Shown here: positions 24,742 to 33,113 of the stretch, in pieces | Position numbering within the stretch: position 1 is the stretch's first letter | Layout of the letters: each line of letters starts with the position of its first letter | NCBI GenBank assembly: GCA_002395225.1 | Contig: DGWH01000036.1 | Span: 1 to 64,000 of the forward strand | Direction: 5' to 3' | Source: Christensenella sp. UBA4263 | Lineage (GTDB): Bacteria > Bacillota > Clostridia > Christensenellales > Aristaeellaceae | Length of the DNA: 64,000 nucleotides | Notes under the pieces: generated by a model | The model's input: the letters and a program-made list of their open reading frames with translations, nothing else | Databases searched by the model: none | What the model was told of the DNA's origin: nothing | Made by a program: the position numbers and the translations under genes

Positions 24742-25143
24742 ATGAAACGAAAAATGTTTCTGGTGTCGGTCTTGATAATAATTTCGATGTGGGTATCAGC
24801 ATCAGCAAGCACTCTTGAGCACACCGACCTGAACGGTGGAGTGGTATATACTTCTCCCAATCTTACCATCACAATCAATGTTCTCCCAAAGGATGAAAAA
24901 GTACCGAAAGAAATTGATGGCCGGAACATTATCGGTTATGCCATAACCAACGATTATGCGACGGTGCGTGATACTCCGTATTCGACCGGGAAAATTGTAC
25001 GCCAGCTTTCGCCTGGAAACGATATCTATATTGTTGGTGTTGAGGATGCCTGGTACGAGATATATTCAAAATCAGGAAACACGCATGGGTTTGTGATTGA
25101 GAATGTACTTGATTTGACAGAGACCGCTCAGTTGCATCGGTAA
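24742..25143 (+). CDS. Secreted SH3-like domain protein
   Basis: A 133-residue exported protein with a signal peptide (MFLVSVLIIISMWVSASAS). The C-terminal half (NDYATVRDTPYSTGKIVRQL to SGNTHGFVIENVLDL) is a bacterial SH3 domain of the type that binds peptidoglycan or protein on the outside of the cell. It has an AGGAGG site before the ATG and precedes a small gene of unknown role. The partner gene at 25752 encodes a larger protein with the same type of domain. Confidence 0.75.
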   Translation: MKRKMFLVSVLIIISMWVSASASTLEHTDLNGGVVYTSPNLTITINVLPKDEKVPKEIDGRNIIGYAITNDYATVRDTPYSTGKIVRQLSPGNDIYIVGVEDAWYEIYSKSGNTHGFVIENVLDLTETAQLHR

Positions 25144-25248
25144 ATCCAATTTCAAGGTATATGGTGATAGACTTAAGAGCATCTCGTTAAAAGGTAAGAG
25201 CAGTGCATCAATAAGATTTTTGACAGTGTGTTAGAAATGGGGAGATTT

Positions 25249-25479
25249 ATGTACAAAGACTATATCGGAAAGCCACTTGATGATGAAATTGAAGGTATCA
25301 TTGATGATGTAGTCGAAAGACATCATGGAACGGTGAAGGTTTTTAATGACAAAAAAATAGATATTAAGATGGGCAGCGGCATAAAGACGATTGGACACAA
25401 GGACTTCTACATTACGTATATTCATGGCACACCAGATATCGAATTTGAACGGATTCTTGATGTACTGACTTGCAGATAA
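25249..25479 (+). CDS. Small protein of unknown function
   Basis: A 76-residue protein (YKDYIGKPLDDEIEGIIDDV start) with alternating acidic helix and strand segments and no recognised domain. ATG 25249 follows GGGGAG; ATG 25237 is an in-frame alternative. It lies between the two secreted SH3 proteins and may be cotranscribed with the first. Confidence 0.55.
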   Translation: MYKDYIGKPLDDEIEGIIDDVVERHHGTVKVFNDKKIDIKMGSGIKTIGHKDFYITYIHGTPDIEFERILDVLTCR

Positions 25480-25499
25480 AGTGTGTGCCTATATTTTGC

Positions 25500-25650
25500 G
25501 TGTGACATTCTAATGGTTTTACCGGCATAGGGCACGTTGAGAAAACAGATGAGTACATTAAAAATCTGATTCGAGAGGTTCTGGTTGAGGAAACGTTGGT
25601 GTGAGCACAAGGATATGTCGGTTAATGCCTGATATGTGTGTATAATGAAG
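25500..25650 (+). repeat. Decayed duplicate of the 24.54-24.65 kb segment
   Basis: NGFTGIGHVEKT is encoded here in a broken frame, matching NGHNGIGHVEKK of the XRE-like protein. The following CTGATTCGAGAGGTTCTGG aligns with ATGATTCGCAAGGCTTCTGG downstream of that gene, and a TATAATGAAG promoter copy ends the block. It shows that a unit of regulator tail, promoter and secreted-protein gene was duplicated in tandem. Confidence 0.65.
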
Positions 25651-25751
25651 CATGCTGAGGTTGGAAAATTGGATTGTTAACGGGTCAGAATCTTAATAGA
25701 TACGCTCGAATGAATGCAAAAAAGCGAAATAACAGTTGCAGGGGGATTGTT

Positions 25752-27638
25752 ATGAAAAAATTGGTGGTATTCGCAATTTTTCTTTTTCTTGTCATGTCTT
25801 CGATCGATTCTATTGCTGAACCAATAATCATAGGTGACCAAACTATAGACTTATATCGGCTTACCCTGGAGGAACTTAAGCAACTCCAGAAAAGCATTAA
25901 AGACGAGATTTCGCGTAACCATGACCCAAGTTCATCAGAAGAATCGGACGTTTTAAAGGCAACGAAGAAATATGTGGAAGAGTATTATAAAGAACTTGGG
26001 ATTTCGGTAAGCTGGCCATGGTTTGACTATGATTATGCACAGGAATGGGAGCATTTTACTCTGGAAACAAGAGTAGACTATAAAGTCGAGAAAAAGTCCC
26101 AAAGTGATAGGATACATGCTGAAGTAGATCGAGTTGATAACGAATACATACTCTCTTATTTGAAACTTGGTAAAGACGTCGTACTCGATGAGAGGGATAA
26201 ATATCAGAAAAACGATCAATCAAGTACTATAGGGACTTCTATACCTGAATCAACAATTGACGCTACAGTTGAGTCTGTCGCAGAACCGACTCCGGAGCCA
26301 ACAACAGAGCCCACTGCAGAACCGACTCCGGAACCAACCCCGGAGCCTACCGTAGAACCGACTCCGGAACCAACGCCTACACCAGTATTTCAAGTTCGGG
26401 ACAGTGGCAATGCTAATGTGAGAAGTAAGTCAAACAGTGAATCCCCCAAAGTCGGCACAGCAATTGCTAATGCTACTTATCCGTTAATTAATGAAGAAAA
26501 TGGTTGGTATCAAATAATCCTGGATGACGGTACTATAGGGTGGATTTCTGGGAAAATGGGACAAGCAATAGGGAATTCTGGGAAATCAGAAGAAAATGTG
26601 GATGCGGGCAATTCCTCAAGTGCCGAGACTCAGACAGAAACGGCATGGATGAAAAAAGGCGATGAAAGCGAAAAAGTTGAAATACTGCAGAAACGTTTAA
26701 TCGCATTAGGGTATTTGAAAGGTAAGGCATCAGGAAAATTTGATTCAAGGTTAGAAGAAGCGGTAAAGGCGTATCAAAAAAAGTCTGGAATTCCAGTAAC
26801 TGGAACAATTTCAGAAACTGATTGGAATGCGATAGCTGATGTAATTAAAGAAATGGCTCTCAGGGCATCGATTGTGTTTACAAGCAATGGGCATAATCCG
26901 AATGTATTTAAGTCAGATGGAAATACGTTTGATGTAAGAAAATTCAAATCTTATTCTGATACAAAAGACTTCTATCTGGTTCTTACTAGTAAGGGAACAT
27001 GGACAGAAACAGGCATAGATGCATGGCATGTAGAAGACATTGTAATGCACATAGCAGGATATGATTGCTACGTAAAGGGAACGTATGACATCAGATTAGA
27101 GGGAGATAAGTTTATAATTACAAATTCCAATTATGTCCAATCAGCATTGAAATATATCAATACGAATGATCCAAAGCATATTTCTAATAATGTCGAATCT
27201 GATGATAATCCGTATCTAACCGTCCCAATGTCCATGGTAAAGGATGACAGAAAAGATGGAAGCATGACAGAACTTACATCCCGCACAAAAAAAGATATTG
27301 CTGAAAAAGAAAAAATGCATGACTGGGCAATGGGGCAGTTTAGTATTTGGGATGGTTCCCATAAAGAGTTTGTAAAACTTGTGAAAAAGAATATGAATGA
27401 TGAAAAGTCATTCAAACATATCGAAACAAATTATACTGAAGTAATAGATGAGTATACTAAAGATAATATCAATAGTATATTAAAGTCTGCGGGAGTTAAG
27501 GATCGAGTCGATATCGGAGATCTGTTTTTAATAATGCAGTTTTCAGGGAAAAATGCCTTTAACGCGACAATAAAGAATACTGCATATGGAATAGCGTTTT
27601 ATAGAACAAATAGCCTAAAAATACTGAGCATAGAGTAA
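25752..27638 (+). CDS. Large secreted protein with SH3 and peptidoglycan-binding domains
   Basis: A 628-residue exported protein: signal peptide (1-22), a mostly helical N-terminal region with KATKKYVEEYYKELGISV, a Pro-Glu-Thr linker of repeated EPTPEPT units (about 174-210), an SH3 domain (NANVRSKSNSESPKVGTAI to GTIGWISGKMG, about 215-275), a PG_binding_1 domain (KVEILQKRLIALGYLKGKAS to GTISETDWNAI, about 305-365), and a C-terminal region of unknown fold with a Ltp-like helix pair (DWAMGQFSIWDGSHKEFVKL). The modular layout suggests cell-wall attachment with a variable C-terminal module. ATG 25752 follows AGGGGG. Confidence 0.75.
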   Translation: MKKLVVFAIFLFLVMSSIDSIAEPIIIGDQTIDLYRLTLEELKQLQKSIKDEISRNHDPSSSEESDVLKATKKYVEEYYKELGISVSWPWFDYDYAQEWEHFTLETRVDYKVEKKSQSDRIHAEVDRVDNEYILSYLKLGKDVVLDERDKYQKNDQSSTIGTSIPESTIDATVESVAEPTPEPTTEPTAEPTPEPTPEPTVEPTPEPTPTPVFQVRDSGNANVRSKSNSESPKVGTAIANATYPLINEENGWYQIILDDGTIGWISGKMGQAIGNSGKSEENVDAGNSSSAETQTETAWMKKGDESEKVEILQKRLIALGYLKGKASGKFDSRLEEAVKAYQKKSGIPVTGTISETDWNAIADVIKEMALRASIVFTSNGHNPNVFKSDGNTFDVRKFKSYSDTKDFYLVLTSKGTWTETGIDAWHVEDIVMHIAGYDCYVKGTYDIRLEGDKFIITNSNYVQSALKYINTNDPKHISNNVESDDNPYLTVPMSMVKDDRKDGSMTELTSRTKKDIAEKEKMHDWAMGQFSIWDGSHKEFVKLVKKNMNDEKSFKHIETNYTEVIDEYTKDNINSILKSAGVKDRVDIGDLFLIMQFSGKNAFNATIKNTAYGIAFYRTNSLKILSIE

Positions 27639-27643
27639 AACAG

Positions 27644-27700
27644 TTTTTGTCCGATGGAACGACTGGATGGGTTCCCGGGAAAATGATTAAAGTGGAATAA
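27644..27700 (+). pseudogene. Orphan 3' end of an SH3-domain gene
   Basis: The frame FLSDGTTGWVPGKMIKVE followed by TAA directly after the large secreted protein gene matches the last strands of its SH3 domain (ILDDGTIGWISGKMG). It is the leftover end of a paralogue whose front was replaced, which points to module shuffling in this locus. Confidence 0.65.
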
Positions 27701-27737
27701 GGAAGCAATATTCAGGGAAATTGTAAAGGGGTTTCAA

Positions 27738-28025
27738 ATGTACTCCATTGTCTTTGTGATTCTTTTGGTAGTGGCCGTATATTTAATCAGAGAGAAGCAT
27801 TATGATAAGTTCCGAAGCAAAGATTATAAGAATAAAAGCTTTATGGAAAAAGTAAAAGAAAATAACAGAATTACCCGGTATCTAAAAAAGAGAAGGATAA
27901 GGGGCATGGCAGTGTTTATCATAGCTGCTGTGATTGGAATCAAGATATGGATATTTCCAGAGATACCATGGTTTTTTCCGATTCTTATAATTATGTTTGT
28001 TGCGTTCTTTGGTCTTACTGTATAA
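27738..28025 (+). CDS. Small membrane protein of unknown function
   Basis: A 95-residue protein with one N-terminal transmembrane helix (IVFVILLVVAVYLI), a basic middle (KDYKNKSFMEKVKENNRITR) and two hydrophobic C-terminal helices (MAVFIIAAVIGIKIW and WFFPILIIMFVAFFGL). A GGGG site lies nine bases upstream. No family recognised. Confidence 0.6.
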   Translation: MYSIVFVILLVVAVYLIREKHYDKFRSKDYKNKSFMEKVKENNRITRYLKKRRIRGMAVFIIAAVIGIKIWIFPEIPWFFPILIIMFVAFFGLTV

Positions 28026-28122
28026 TGAGTCTATCTAATGAAAGATATACCCAGTGCTAATCACAAAGACTCATTTTCCGCAACTTGAGTTGATAAGCTT
28101 GTCCGCCGCAGGAAGGAGAACT

Positions 28123-28629
28123 ATGCCGAAGAAATCTGTAAAGCCGGATAAATCATTTTATTGGGTAGCCAGAGAAGAAGCCGGCCTAACAAGGGCCGAA
28201 GCGAGTGAAAAACTTCAGACAATATCTGAGAGCAGGTTGGAAAAACTGGAAAATGGAAGCACACAGATTTTGCCGGAAGATGTACTCGCTATGGAGAAAG
28301 CCTATAACAAGCCTGGCCTTTGTAATCATTATTGTGCTGAAGACTGTCCGATTGGTCAAGAATATGTTCCATCAGTCGAGGTGAAGGATCTTTCACAGAT
28401 AGTCATTGAGATGCTGGCAACACTTAATGCTTTAAACCGACAGAGGGACCGACTCATTGATATAACGGAAGACGGCGTGATAGATGAAGAAGAACTGGCA
28501 GACTTTGTAGCTATCCAGGATAAACTTGAGAAGATTTCTATCGTATCAAGCACTTTGAAACTTTGGGTTGATCATACCGTTGCAAGCGGTAAAATCGAAA
28601 AGAACAAGATAGACGCATTACGGAGCTGA
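28123..28629 (+). CDS. Helix-turn-helix protein with Cys-rich insert, mobile-element type
   Basis: This 168-residue protein begins with an XRE-like HTH (YWVAREEAGLTRAEASEKL, ISESRLEKLENGSTQ, about 12-50), followed by a cysteine motif CNHYCAEDCPIG (about 67-78) and a long helical C-terminus. Proteins of this composition occur in phage and conjugative elements of Clostridia; the cysteines may bind metal. ATG 28123 follows GGAAGGAG. A terminator follows directly. Confidence 0.75.
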   Translation: MPKKSVKPDKSFYWVAREEAGLTRAEASEKLQTISESRLEKLENGSTQILPEDVLAMEKAYNKPGLCNHYCAEDCPIGQEYVPSVEVKDLSQIVIEMLATLNALNRQRDRLIDITEDGVIDEEELADFVAIQDKLEKISIVSSTLKLWVDHTVASGKIEKNKIDALRS

Positions 28630-28638
28630 TTAACATGC

Positions 28639-28669
28639 GGAGCTGAGCAAAGACTCAGCTTCTTTTTAT
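28639..28669 (+). terminator. Terminator after the Cys-rich HTH gene
   Basis: AGCTGAG (28641-28647) pairs with CTCAGCT (28654-28660), followed by TCTTTTTATTT. Confidence 0.8.
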
Positions 28670-28780
28670 TTCGCCAAATCAGAGGAATACAGAGGGCTAA
28701 GTCGCTACTATGAGTGTTTAAACTGAGAATGCATCGCAGTAGAATGATTACATCAATTTTGATGCGGGGTGATGATACAT

Positions 28781-28891
28781 ATGACAGTGAAGGAACGGGT
28801 AGGATTATGCAGGTTGATTGAGGAAATGAATCGACACAAGGAATATTGTGAGAAGATCGGGATTATGAGTGAAAAGAAACAGGGGGCATAA
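28781..28891 (+). CDS. Conserved-type micro-protein, 36 residues
   Basis: The frame from ATG 28781 encodes MTVKERVGLCRLIEEMNRHK and 16 more residues, a pattern (TxKERxxLCRLIExM) I have seen for very small proteins in Clostridia mobile DNA. GGGGTG lies ten bases upstream. The stop is followed after six bases by the next small gene, so the two are probably cotranscribed. Confidence 0.55.
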   Translation: MTVKERVGLCRLIEEMNRHKEYCEKIGIMSEKKQGA

Positions 28892-28897
28892 GTAAAA

Positions 28898-29038
28898 ATG
28901 ATCGAACATATTAAGGACATTACAATACTGGTTGCTATGGGTTTGCTTGGAGCTGTTGCACTTGCAAATAGTAAAAAGGATGTAGCAATACAACTGCCGG
29001 GGGATATTGCTGTTTCAACGAAAGACGATGCGAAGTGA
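28898..29038 (+). CDS. Small single-pass membrane protein, 46 residues
   Basis: The frame from ATG 28898 encodes an N-terminal transmembrane helix (ITILVAMGLLGAVALA) and a polar tail. AGGGGG lies at 28881-28886. It sits between two equally small genes with tight spacing, which supports translation. Function unknown. Confidence 0.5.
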   Translation: MIEHIKDITILVAMGLLGAVALANSKKDVAIQLPGDIAVSTKDDAK

Positions 29039-29045
29039 GGGACAA

Positions 29046-29255
29046 ATGACGAAGACTTGTGAGTTTTGCGGTCGTGAGTTTAATTTAACCCACGCGAAGA
29101 GAGTTATAGGAAGATGGTACGGTGCAGGGGCATATGACCGTTATTATCCCGAAGGGACTGCGTGTGAAGACTGCGCTACGGGAGTAATCAGTTGTGATGT
29201 AGGTACCGCAGTGGAACTAGCGGAACTGATGGGCGATTCATGGTACGACGATTAA
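29046..29255 (+). CDS. Small zinc-ribbon protein
   Basis: A 69-residue protein with CEFCGREF (residues 5-12) and a second pair CEDCATG near residue 45, a treble-clef or ribbon zinc site. The GTGAGGG site overlaps the previous stop codon. Such ribbons in mobile elements are usually nucleic acid or protein adaptors; role unknown. Confidence 0.65.
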   Translation: MTKTCEFCGREFNLTHAKRVIGRWYGAGAYDRYYPEGTACEDCATGVISCDVGTAVELAELMGDSWYDD

Positions 29256-29369
29256 CGGAGAAGCCTGTAATGCGGTAGATGCTGGGTATGAGAAAAATGC
29301 AGAGACGACAGCAGTCACATTTATTTCGACTATGGCCGTCAGCGTAATCAGAAAGGGAGGTATCATGAA

Positions 29370-29519
29370 ATGAGTGATATATCAAAGGGAATGATTCTGA
29401 TTTTGATGATTTTGTACATTGTTTCCCCAATAGATGCCTGTCCGGGGCCGATTGATGACCTGATTGTACTGTTCATAGGTTTGGCGGCAAGAAAAGGGAG
29501 AACAGAAGTAGAAGCTTAA
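29370..29519 (+). CDS. YkvA/DUF1232-like micro membrane protein
   Basis: The 49-residue frame from ATG 29370 reads ILILMILYIVSPIDACPGPI then DDLIVLFIGLAARK, closely following the DUF1232 core YxxSPxDLxPxxxxxDDxxVL. GGGAGG lies at 29354-29360. It is shorter than chromosomal members, holding just the membrane hairpin. Confidence 0.6.
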   Translation: MSDISKGMILILMILYIVSPIDACPGPIDDLIVLFIGLAARKGRTEVEA

Positions 29520-29616
29520 AGGGAGAAACACACATGGATACCGACGAATGTTGTGGAGGATTGTCATTATCCGTGATGATGTTATAAATATAACCAAAAA
29601 GGGGAGAGGTTATTGC

Positions 29617-29844
29617 ATGAGTAAGTGGATTATTCTGACTGTTGATCCTGATACTGAGGAAGGCGGTCTTGAAGAAGACGGAATTGACCAGTTTGTTTTT
29701 GATTCAGAAGAGGAAGCTGAACATGAAGCAATGGAATGGAATAATGCTGTAGAGACGTGGTGTGACGACATGGAGGAAACCCCACACGTAAAGTATGTGG
29801 TTGAAGAGGTAGATGAAGAGGATATCGAATCGTACAGAGTGTGA
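29617..29844 (+). CDS. Small acidic protein of unknown function
   Basis: A 75-residue, very acidic protein (SKWIILTVDPDTEEGGLEED start, then EVDEEDIESYRV end). ATG 29617 follows GGGGAGAGG. High acidity and small size recall DNA mimic or anti-restriction proteins, but no family match can be claimed. Confidence 0.6.
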   Translation: MSKWIILTVDPDTEEGGLEEDGIDQFVFDSEEEAEHEAMEWNNAVETWCDDMEETPHVKYVVEEVDEEDIESYRV

Positions 29845-29873
29845 CGATTGATTAATGAAGGAGGACAAACTAT

Positions 29874-30026
29874 ATGCGTAGAACAAGGTCTGATTGCACG
29901 GTTGGTACATTTGAAAAAACACGTGGGCTTCCCCCGGGAACCGTTCGAAATCCGGATGGGCGTGACACTCGGAGCGATAAGAAGATCGGAACTATTCGCA
30001 AGGAATATGAAAAGAAAAACAAATAG
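29874..30026 (+). CDS. Small basic protein with internal RSD repeat, 50 residues
   Basis: ATG 29874 follows a strong GAAGGAGGA and encodes MRRTRSDCTVGTFEKTRGLP, then GRDTRSDKKIGTIRKEYEKK. The RSDxxxGTxxK unit occurs twice. Similar RSD-repeat micro-proteins accompany phage and element genes in Clostridia. I prefer this frame to an overlapping longer one from 29848, which has no ribosome binding site. Confidence 0.6.
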   Translation: MRRTRSDCTVGTFEKTRGLPPGTVRNPDGRDTRSDKKIGTIRKEYEKKNK

Positions 30027-30442
30027 TGAAAACACATTACGGCTGCTCCGATTATGGAGTGGCTTTATTTATGCGTTGTGGTATACTTCGTATGTAGTGA
30101 TAGAACTGACAATAAGAACTGTTGAAGAGGATTGTGGAAAATACGGCGAAATCGACGCCCGTTCCAAAAAACTCTAGCAACCATTCCAACGATTTCCGAC
30201 ACCCGATTAAAAAGGATTCGACACTTGTTTCGGATGGATTCGACATCGCTTTTGAGATGATCCGACAATATTATTTTCTAGATGCGTGGCCTTAAGTGGA
30301 TTCAGTGAAGAACCAGACTGTTTTACTGTTAAGAGGTCTATATGAAACAAATGAACAAATGCTCAAATAAACAGTTACTTATGAAACTTGACACTTTGGG
30401 ACAAACTCATATAATTAATTTAAAGATTGGAGGGGTGCTGAT
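30027..30442. other. Spacer with short direct repeats and a promoter
   Basis: No gene seen. Between 30190 and 30262 three to four loose copies of GATTCGACA-N-TTT-N-GATG occur at about 22-23 base spacing. A promoter for the next gene is at 30388-30415. Confidence 0.5.
30388..30415 (+). promoter_or_regulatory. Promoter of the acidic protein gene at 30443
   Basis: TTGACA (30388-30393), a 16-base spacer and TATAAT (30410-30415): both boxes are perfect. Confidence 0.75.
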
Positions 30443-30700
30443 ATGAAAAAATATGCTATTATTAAACATGACTTGCTGTATGAAACTTATGAAGAATATG
30501 ATACGTATGATACACTTGAGGAAGCGGAGCATGTGCTTGGTTTAATGTCAGAGGCAGGACTACAAACAGGCGATGATGACGATGATTATGATGATGATAC
30601 TTATGACAGTCTTTATGAAGACTATGCTGATCCTGGTGACCCACCAGGCTGTGAAGATGCCACATACTTTATTAGTGTTATAGATGAAGAAAACGAATAA
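30443..30700 (+). CDS. Small highly acidic protein
   Basis: An 85-residue protein with tyrosine-rich and aspartate-rich tracts (YEEYDTYDTLEEAEHVL, then GDDDDDYDDDTYDSLYEDYA). A GGAGGGG site lies upstream, and it has its own near-perfect promoter, so it should be strongly expressed. Low-complexity acidic proteins like this may mimic DNA; no family is recognised. Confidence 0.65.
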   Translation: MKKYAIIKHDLLYETYEEYDTYDTLEEAEHVLGLMSEAGLQTGDDDDDYDDDTYDSLYEDYADPGDPPGCEDATYFISVIDEENE

Positions 30701-30988
30701 TGAATAACTGACATTAGCTTTATGGCGAACCCCAACGAGTACACAGTTTAACTAGTGGAATCCTGTCTGGTAAGATGTCAACCACATTGTTACTTTGATG
30801 GGAATCAGGAATTATGAGCTGATTTTCACATTGTTTTATACGAAAAATCCTGACCTCTATCTTCCTTTGTCTACTATCCACGGTTCCTTCCTCGTTTCTT
30901 CTGTACGTTTAGATGTTCCCGATATCCCCTTTGCAGAGCTAATATGTGCACAACAAAAAGCAAAGGAGACAACAGGAGGACACACCCC

Positions 30989-31186
30989 ATGATCAGTGAA
31001 AAGACGAAGAAGACACTCGAAACCCGGTACAACTGCCACATCAGCATCAACTACCTCTGCGGCGCCTACGATGTTTTCAGCCTGGATGGATGCCACTGGG
31101 ATTGGGCAGGAAGCTACCGCGGATTGGTGAGCATGCTGGCAGAGGACAAGGATAGCCTTAAGAGGATAGCGGAGAGGAGAAAATGA
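30989..31186 (+). CDS. Small protein of unknown function
   Basis: A 65-residue protein (ISEKTKKTLETRYNCHISIN start; WDWAGSYRGLVSMLAEDK end). ATG 30989 follows CAGGAGGA. The 288 bases before it hold no gene. A UUCG-capped terminator follows 41 bases later. G+C content rises locally here. Confidence 0.6.
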   Translation: MISEKTKKTLETRYNCHISINYLCGAYDVFSLDGCHWDWAGSYRGLVSMLAEDKDSLKRIAERRK

Positions 31187-31227
31187 GGGAGCCGATAGCC
31201 ACACGGAGGGCCACCACAGGCCAGACG

Positions 31228-31248
31228 GAGGGCTTCGGCCCTCTTTTT
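31228..31248 (+). terminator. UUCG tetraloop terminator
   Basis: GAGGGC-TTCG-GCCCTC followed by TTTTTG. Confidence 0.9.
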
Positions 31249-31475
31249 GTTTGTGAGCAACACCTGTGCTGTCACCGCTTTGATTTCCACAATTCTCGCC
31301 ATGTTCCTATTTTCTAGACCCCTCATTTGTGTTATACTCAAGTCAGCAAAAAGCTGAATAATAGCTGTGGAAAAAAGCCAGGGAGATTGTAGAGAAACAG
31401 CTGTGGAAATAAACGATATGCAAACTGGAAAGAGACCGGAAATGGGTAGTTGTTGCTTAATCAGGTGTATAAAAA

Positions 31476-32375
31476 ATGATTGACCTAACCGGACAAAGAT
31501 ATGGACGTTTGACCGTAATGTACCCGACGGGGGAAAGCCGATATCATTCCCGCTGCTGGCTCTGCCGATGCGACTGCGGACAGAATAAAATAGCGACAAA
31601 CGCGGAACTTCGATCCGGGAACGTGAAGTCCTGCGGATGCCTGAAAAAACATCACGATTTAACCGGCAAGAGGTATGGGAAACTAACCGTCCTTGAGAGG
31701 GCAGGAAAGAACAGCTGGTTCTGCCGCTGCGACTGTGAAAATGAGCTCACGGTTACTCACCATGATTTGGTTTACAGCAGAGTAAAGTCCTGTGGCCATA
31801 AAAGAAATCTCATTGGGAAGCGGTATGGGCGTCTGACGGTTGTCAGGAAAGTCAAGGGAGATGACGTACAACTCTGCGGCGATGATTTATTGCTCTGCAG
31901 GTGTGATCTCTGGCTCTGTCGCTGTGATTGCGGCCACGCGTTAACGCTCTCCTATGCGGACCTGATCAATAAGCGCGTCCTGTCGTGTGGCGATCCCGGC
32001 CATCTTCTCCCGAATGAGCCAGATTATACTGGAGTAACGATCAACGGCTTTATCGGTGTATCCAAAGTAAGAAACAGTTACTGGCGTTGGCGATGCAGTC
32101 GCTGCGGGAATGTTACGGAACGCAAAGCAGCCGATGTTAAAATTGGGAAACCCTGTCCCTGTCAAATAGACAAGGATGAAGTCGACTATACGGGTGTGAA
32201 GTATAATAACCTTACAGGAGTACGAAAAGTGGGAAAAGACCGCTGGCTCTGGCAATGCGACTGCGGAGCGTTAAGTGTGTATAATGTGGACGACGTCATC
32301 AGTGGGAAGAAACAATCCTGCCACGGGAAAAGGGGCCATAGGGAACGCAAACGATTAGACCTGAAGAGGTTATGA
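31476..32375 (+). CDS. Tandem zinc-ribbon repeat protein
   Basis: A 299-residue protein made of five related units of about 45-60 residues starting near residues 2, 60, 110, 182 and 240. Units 1-3 follow DLTGxRYGxLTV...W.CRCDCG...L..G.VKSCG; units 4-5 are more diverged (DYTGVxxNxxxGVxKV, then CSRCGN or CDCG). Each carries two cysteine pairs suited to zinc. Unit 3 contains a short internal duplication (LLLCRCDLWLCRCDCG). Single or double copies occur in phage and mobile-element proteins, usually next to HNH or AP2 domains; a pure five-unit form without a catalytic domain is unusual. It probably binds DNA. Confidence 0.75.
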   Translation: MIDLTGQRYGRLTVMYPTGESRYHSRCWLCRCDCGQNKIATNAELRSGNVKSCGCLKKHHDLTGKRYGKLTVLERAGKNSWFCRCDCENELTVTHHDLVYSRVKSCGHKRNLIGKRYGRLTVVRKVKGDDVQLCGDDLLLCRCDLWLCRCDCGHALTLSYADLINKRVLSCGDPGHLLPNEPDYTGVTINGFIGVSKVRNSYWRWRCSRCGNVTERKAADVKIGKPCPCQIDKDEVDYTGVKYNNLTGVRKVGKDRWLWQCDCGALSVYNVDDVISGKKQSCHGKRGHRERKRLDLKRL

Positions 32376-32545
32376 ACCCGACTGATGGGACTTGTGTTTA
32401 TGAACACACGGGCAGCCGGTGGACTATGAACCCTTCAGGAAACCTGTGAATATGCTCCCCAGACAACCGGAGTCATAAAACTTAGAGGCGAAATATCAAT
32501 GGCGAAATTCGAATGGCAGGACATCCGTTGATCGAGGAAATCTAC

Positions 32546-33025
32546 ATGAAAGAACTGTATCACGCAGATTCGATTCATATGATCGGCAGAGTCAGGCTGA
32601 AGGCAGGGGACTACCTTGTGCGCTTCAACACAAGTAATGGTTTGTTTCTTTCGACGTTTCTCAATTCTACAAATTCTGAGGCAACTATTGTGCATGATCT
32701 GCTGGAGTCAGCTGCGCTCTGGATTTACAGTTCCTATGTGTTAGATGATGCAGGAAAGTGGGAGAAGTATTTTGACGGGGAAATCGTTGAGAAGGAAGCT
32801 ATTGGTGGAAAACTGAGAACCGTCTATGGAAAGAGAAAAGACAGAGACAACCTCGAACAAAGCGACAGGACGATCAATGGCTATGTGAGGAAACTGCCGG
32901 TTGGACAAAGGGCAAGCGATGAGGCCAGGGACAGAGCATGGAAATTGGGGTTCGACCTTGATGAGGGTGAAACATACGTGCAGAGTTTTATACGGAGCAG
33001 TTGGGTGGTAAGAGCGAGGGGATGA
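32546..33025 (+). CDS. Protein of unknown function, mobile-element type
   Basis: A 159-residue protein. I choose ATG 32546 (KELYHADSIHMIGRVRLKAG) because GAGGAA lies eight bases upstream; ATG 32513 is an alternative. The N-terminal part looks like a small beta barrel; the C-terminus includes basic segments (KLRTVYGKRKDRDNLEQSDR). No domain recognised. Confidence 0.6.
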   Translation: MKELYHADSIHMIGRVRLKAGDYLVRFNTSNGLFLSTFLNSTNSEATIVHDLLESAALWIYSSYVLDDAGKWEKYFDGEIVEKEAIGGKLRTVYGKRKDRDNLEQSDRTINGYVRKLPVGQRASDEARDRAWKLGFDLDEGETYVQSFIRSSWVVRARG

Positions 33026-33113
33026 CTGCACCATGTCTTCGGACAGTTGATTGTGTGCCGATGTTTGCCACACTGATCCCGAATTGTGTAGCTATAAAAG
33101 GAAGGATTTGATC

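Noticed and set aside
29930..29960. tRNA T-arm-like GTTCGAAATCC
   Set aside because: No acceptor, D or anticodon stems around it; it lies in a small protein gene.
29848..30177. 109-codon forward frame
   Set aside because: Has no ribosome binding site, while the overlapping frame from 29874 has GGAGG and a recognisable repeat.
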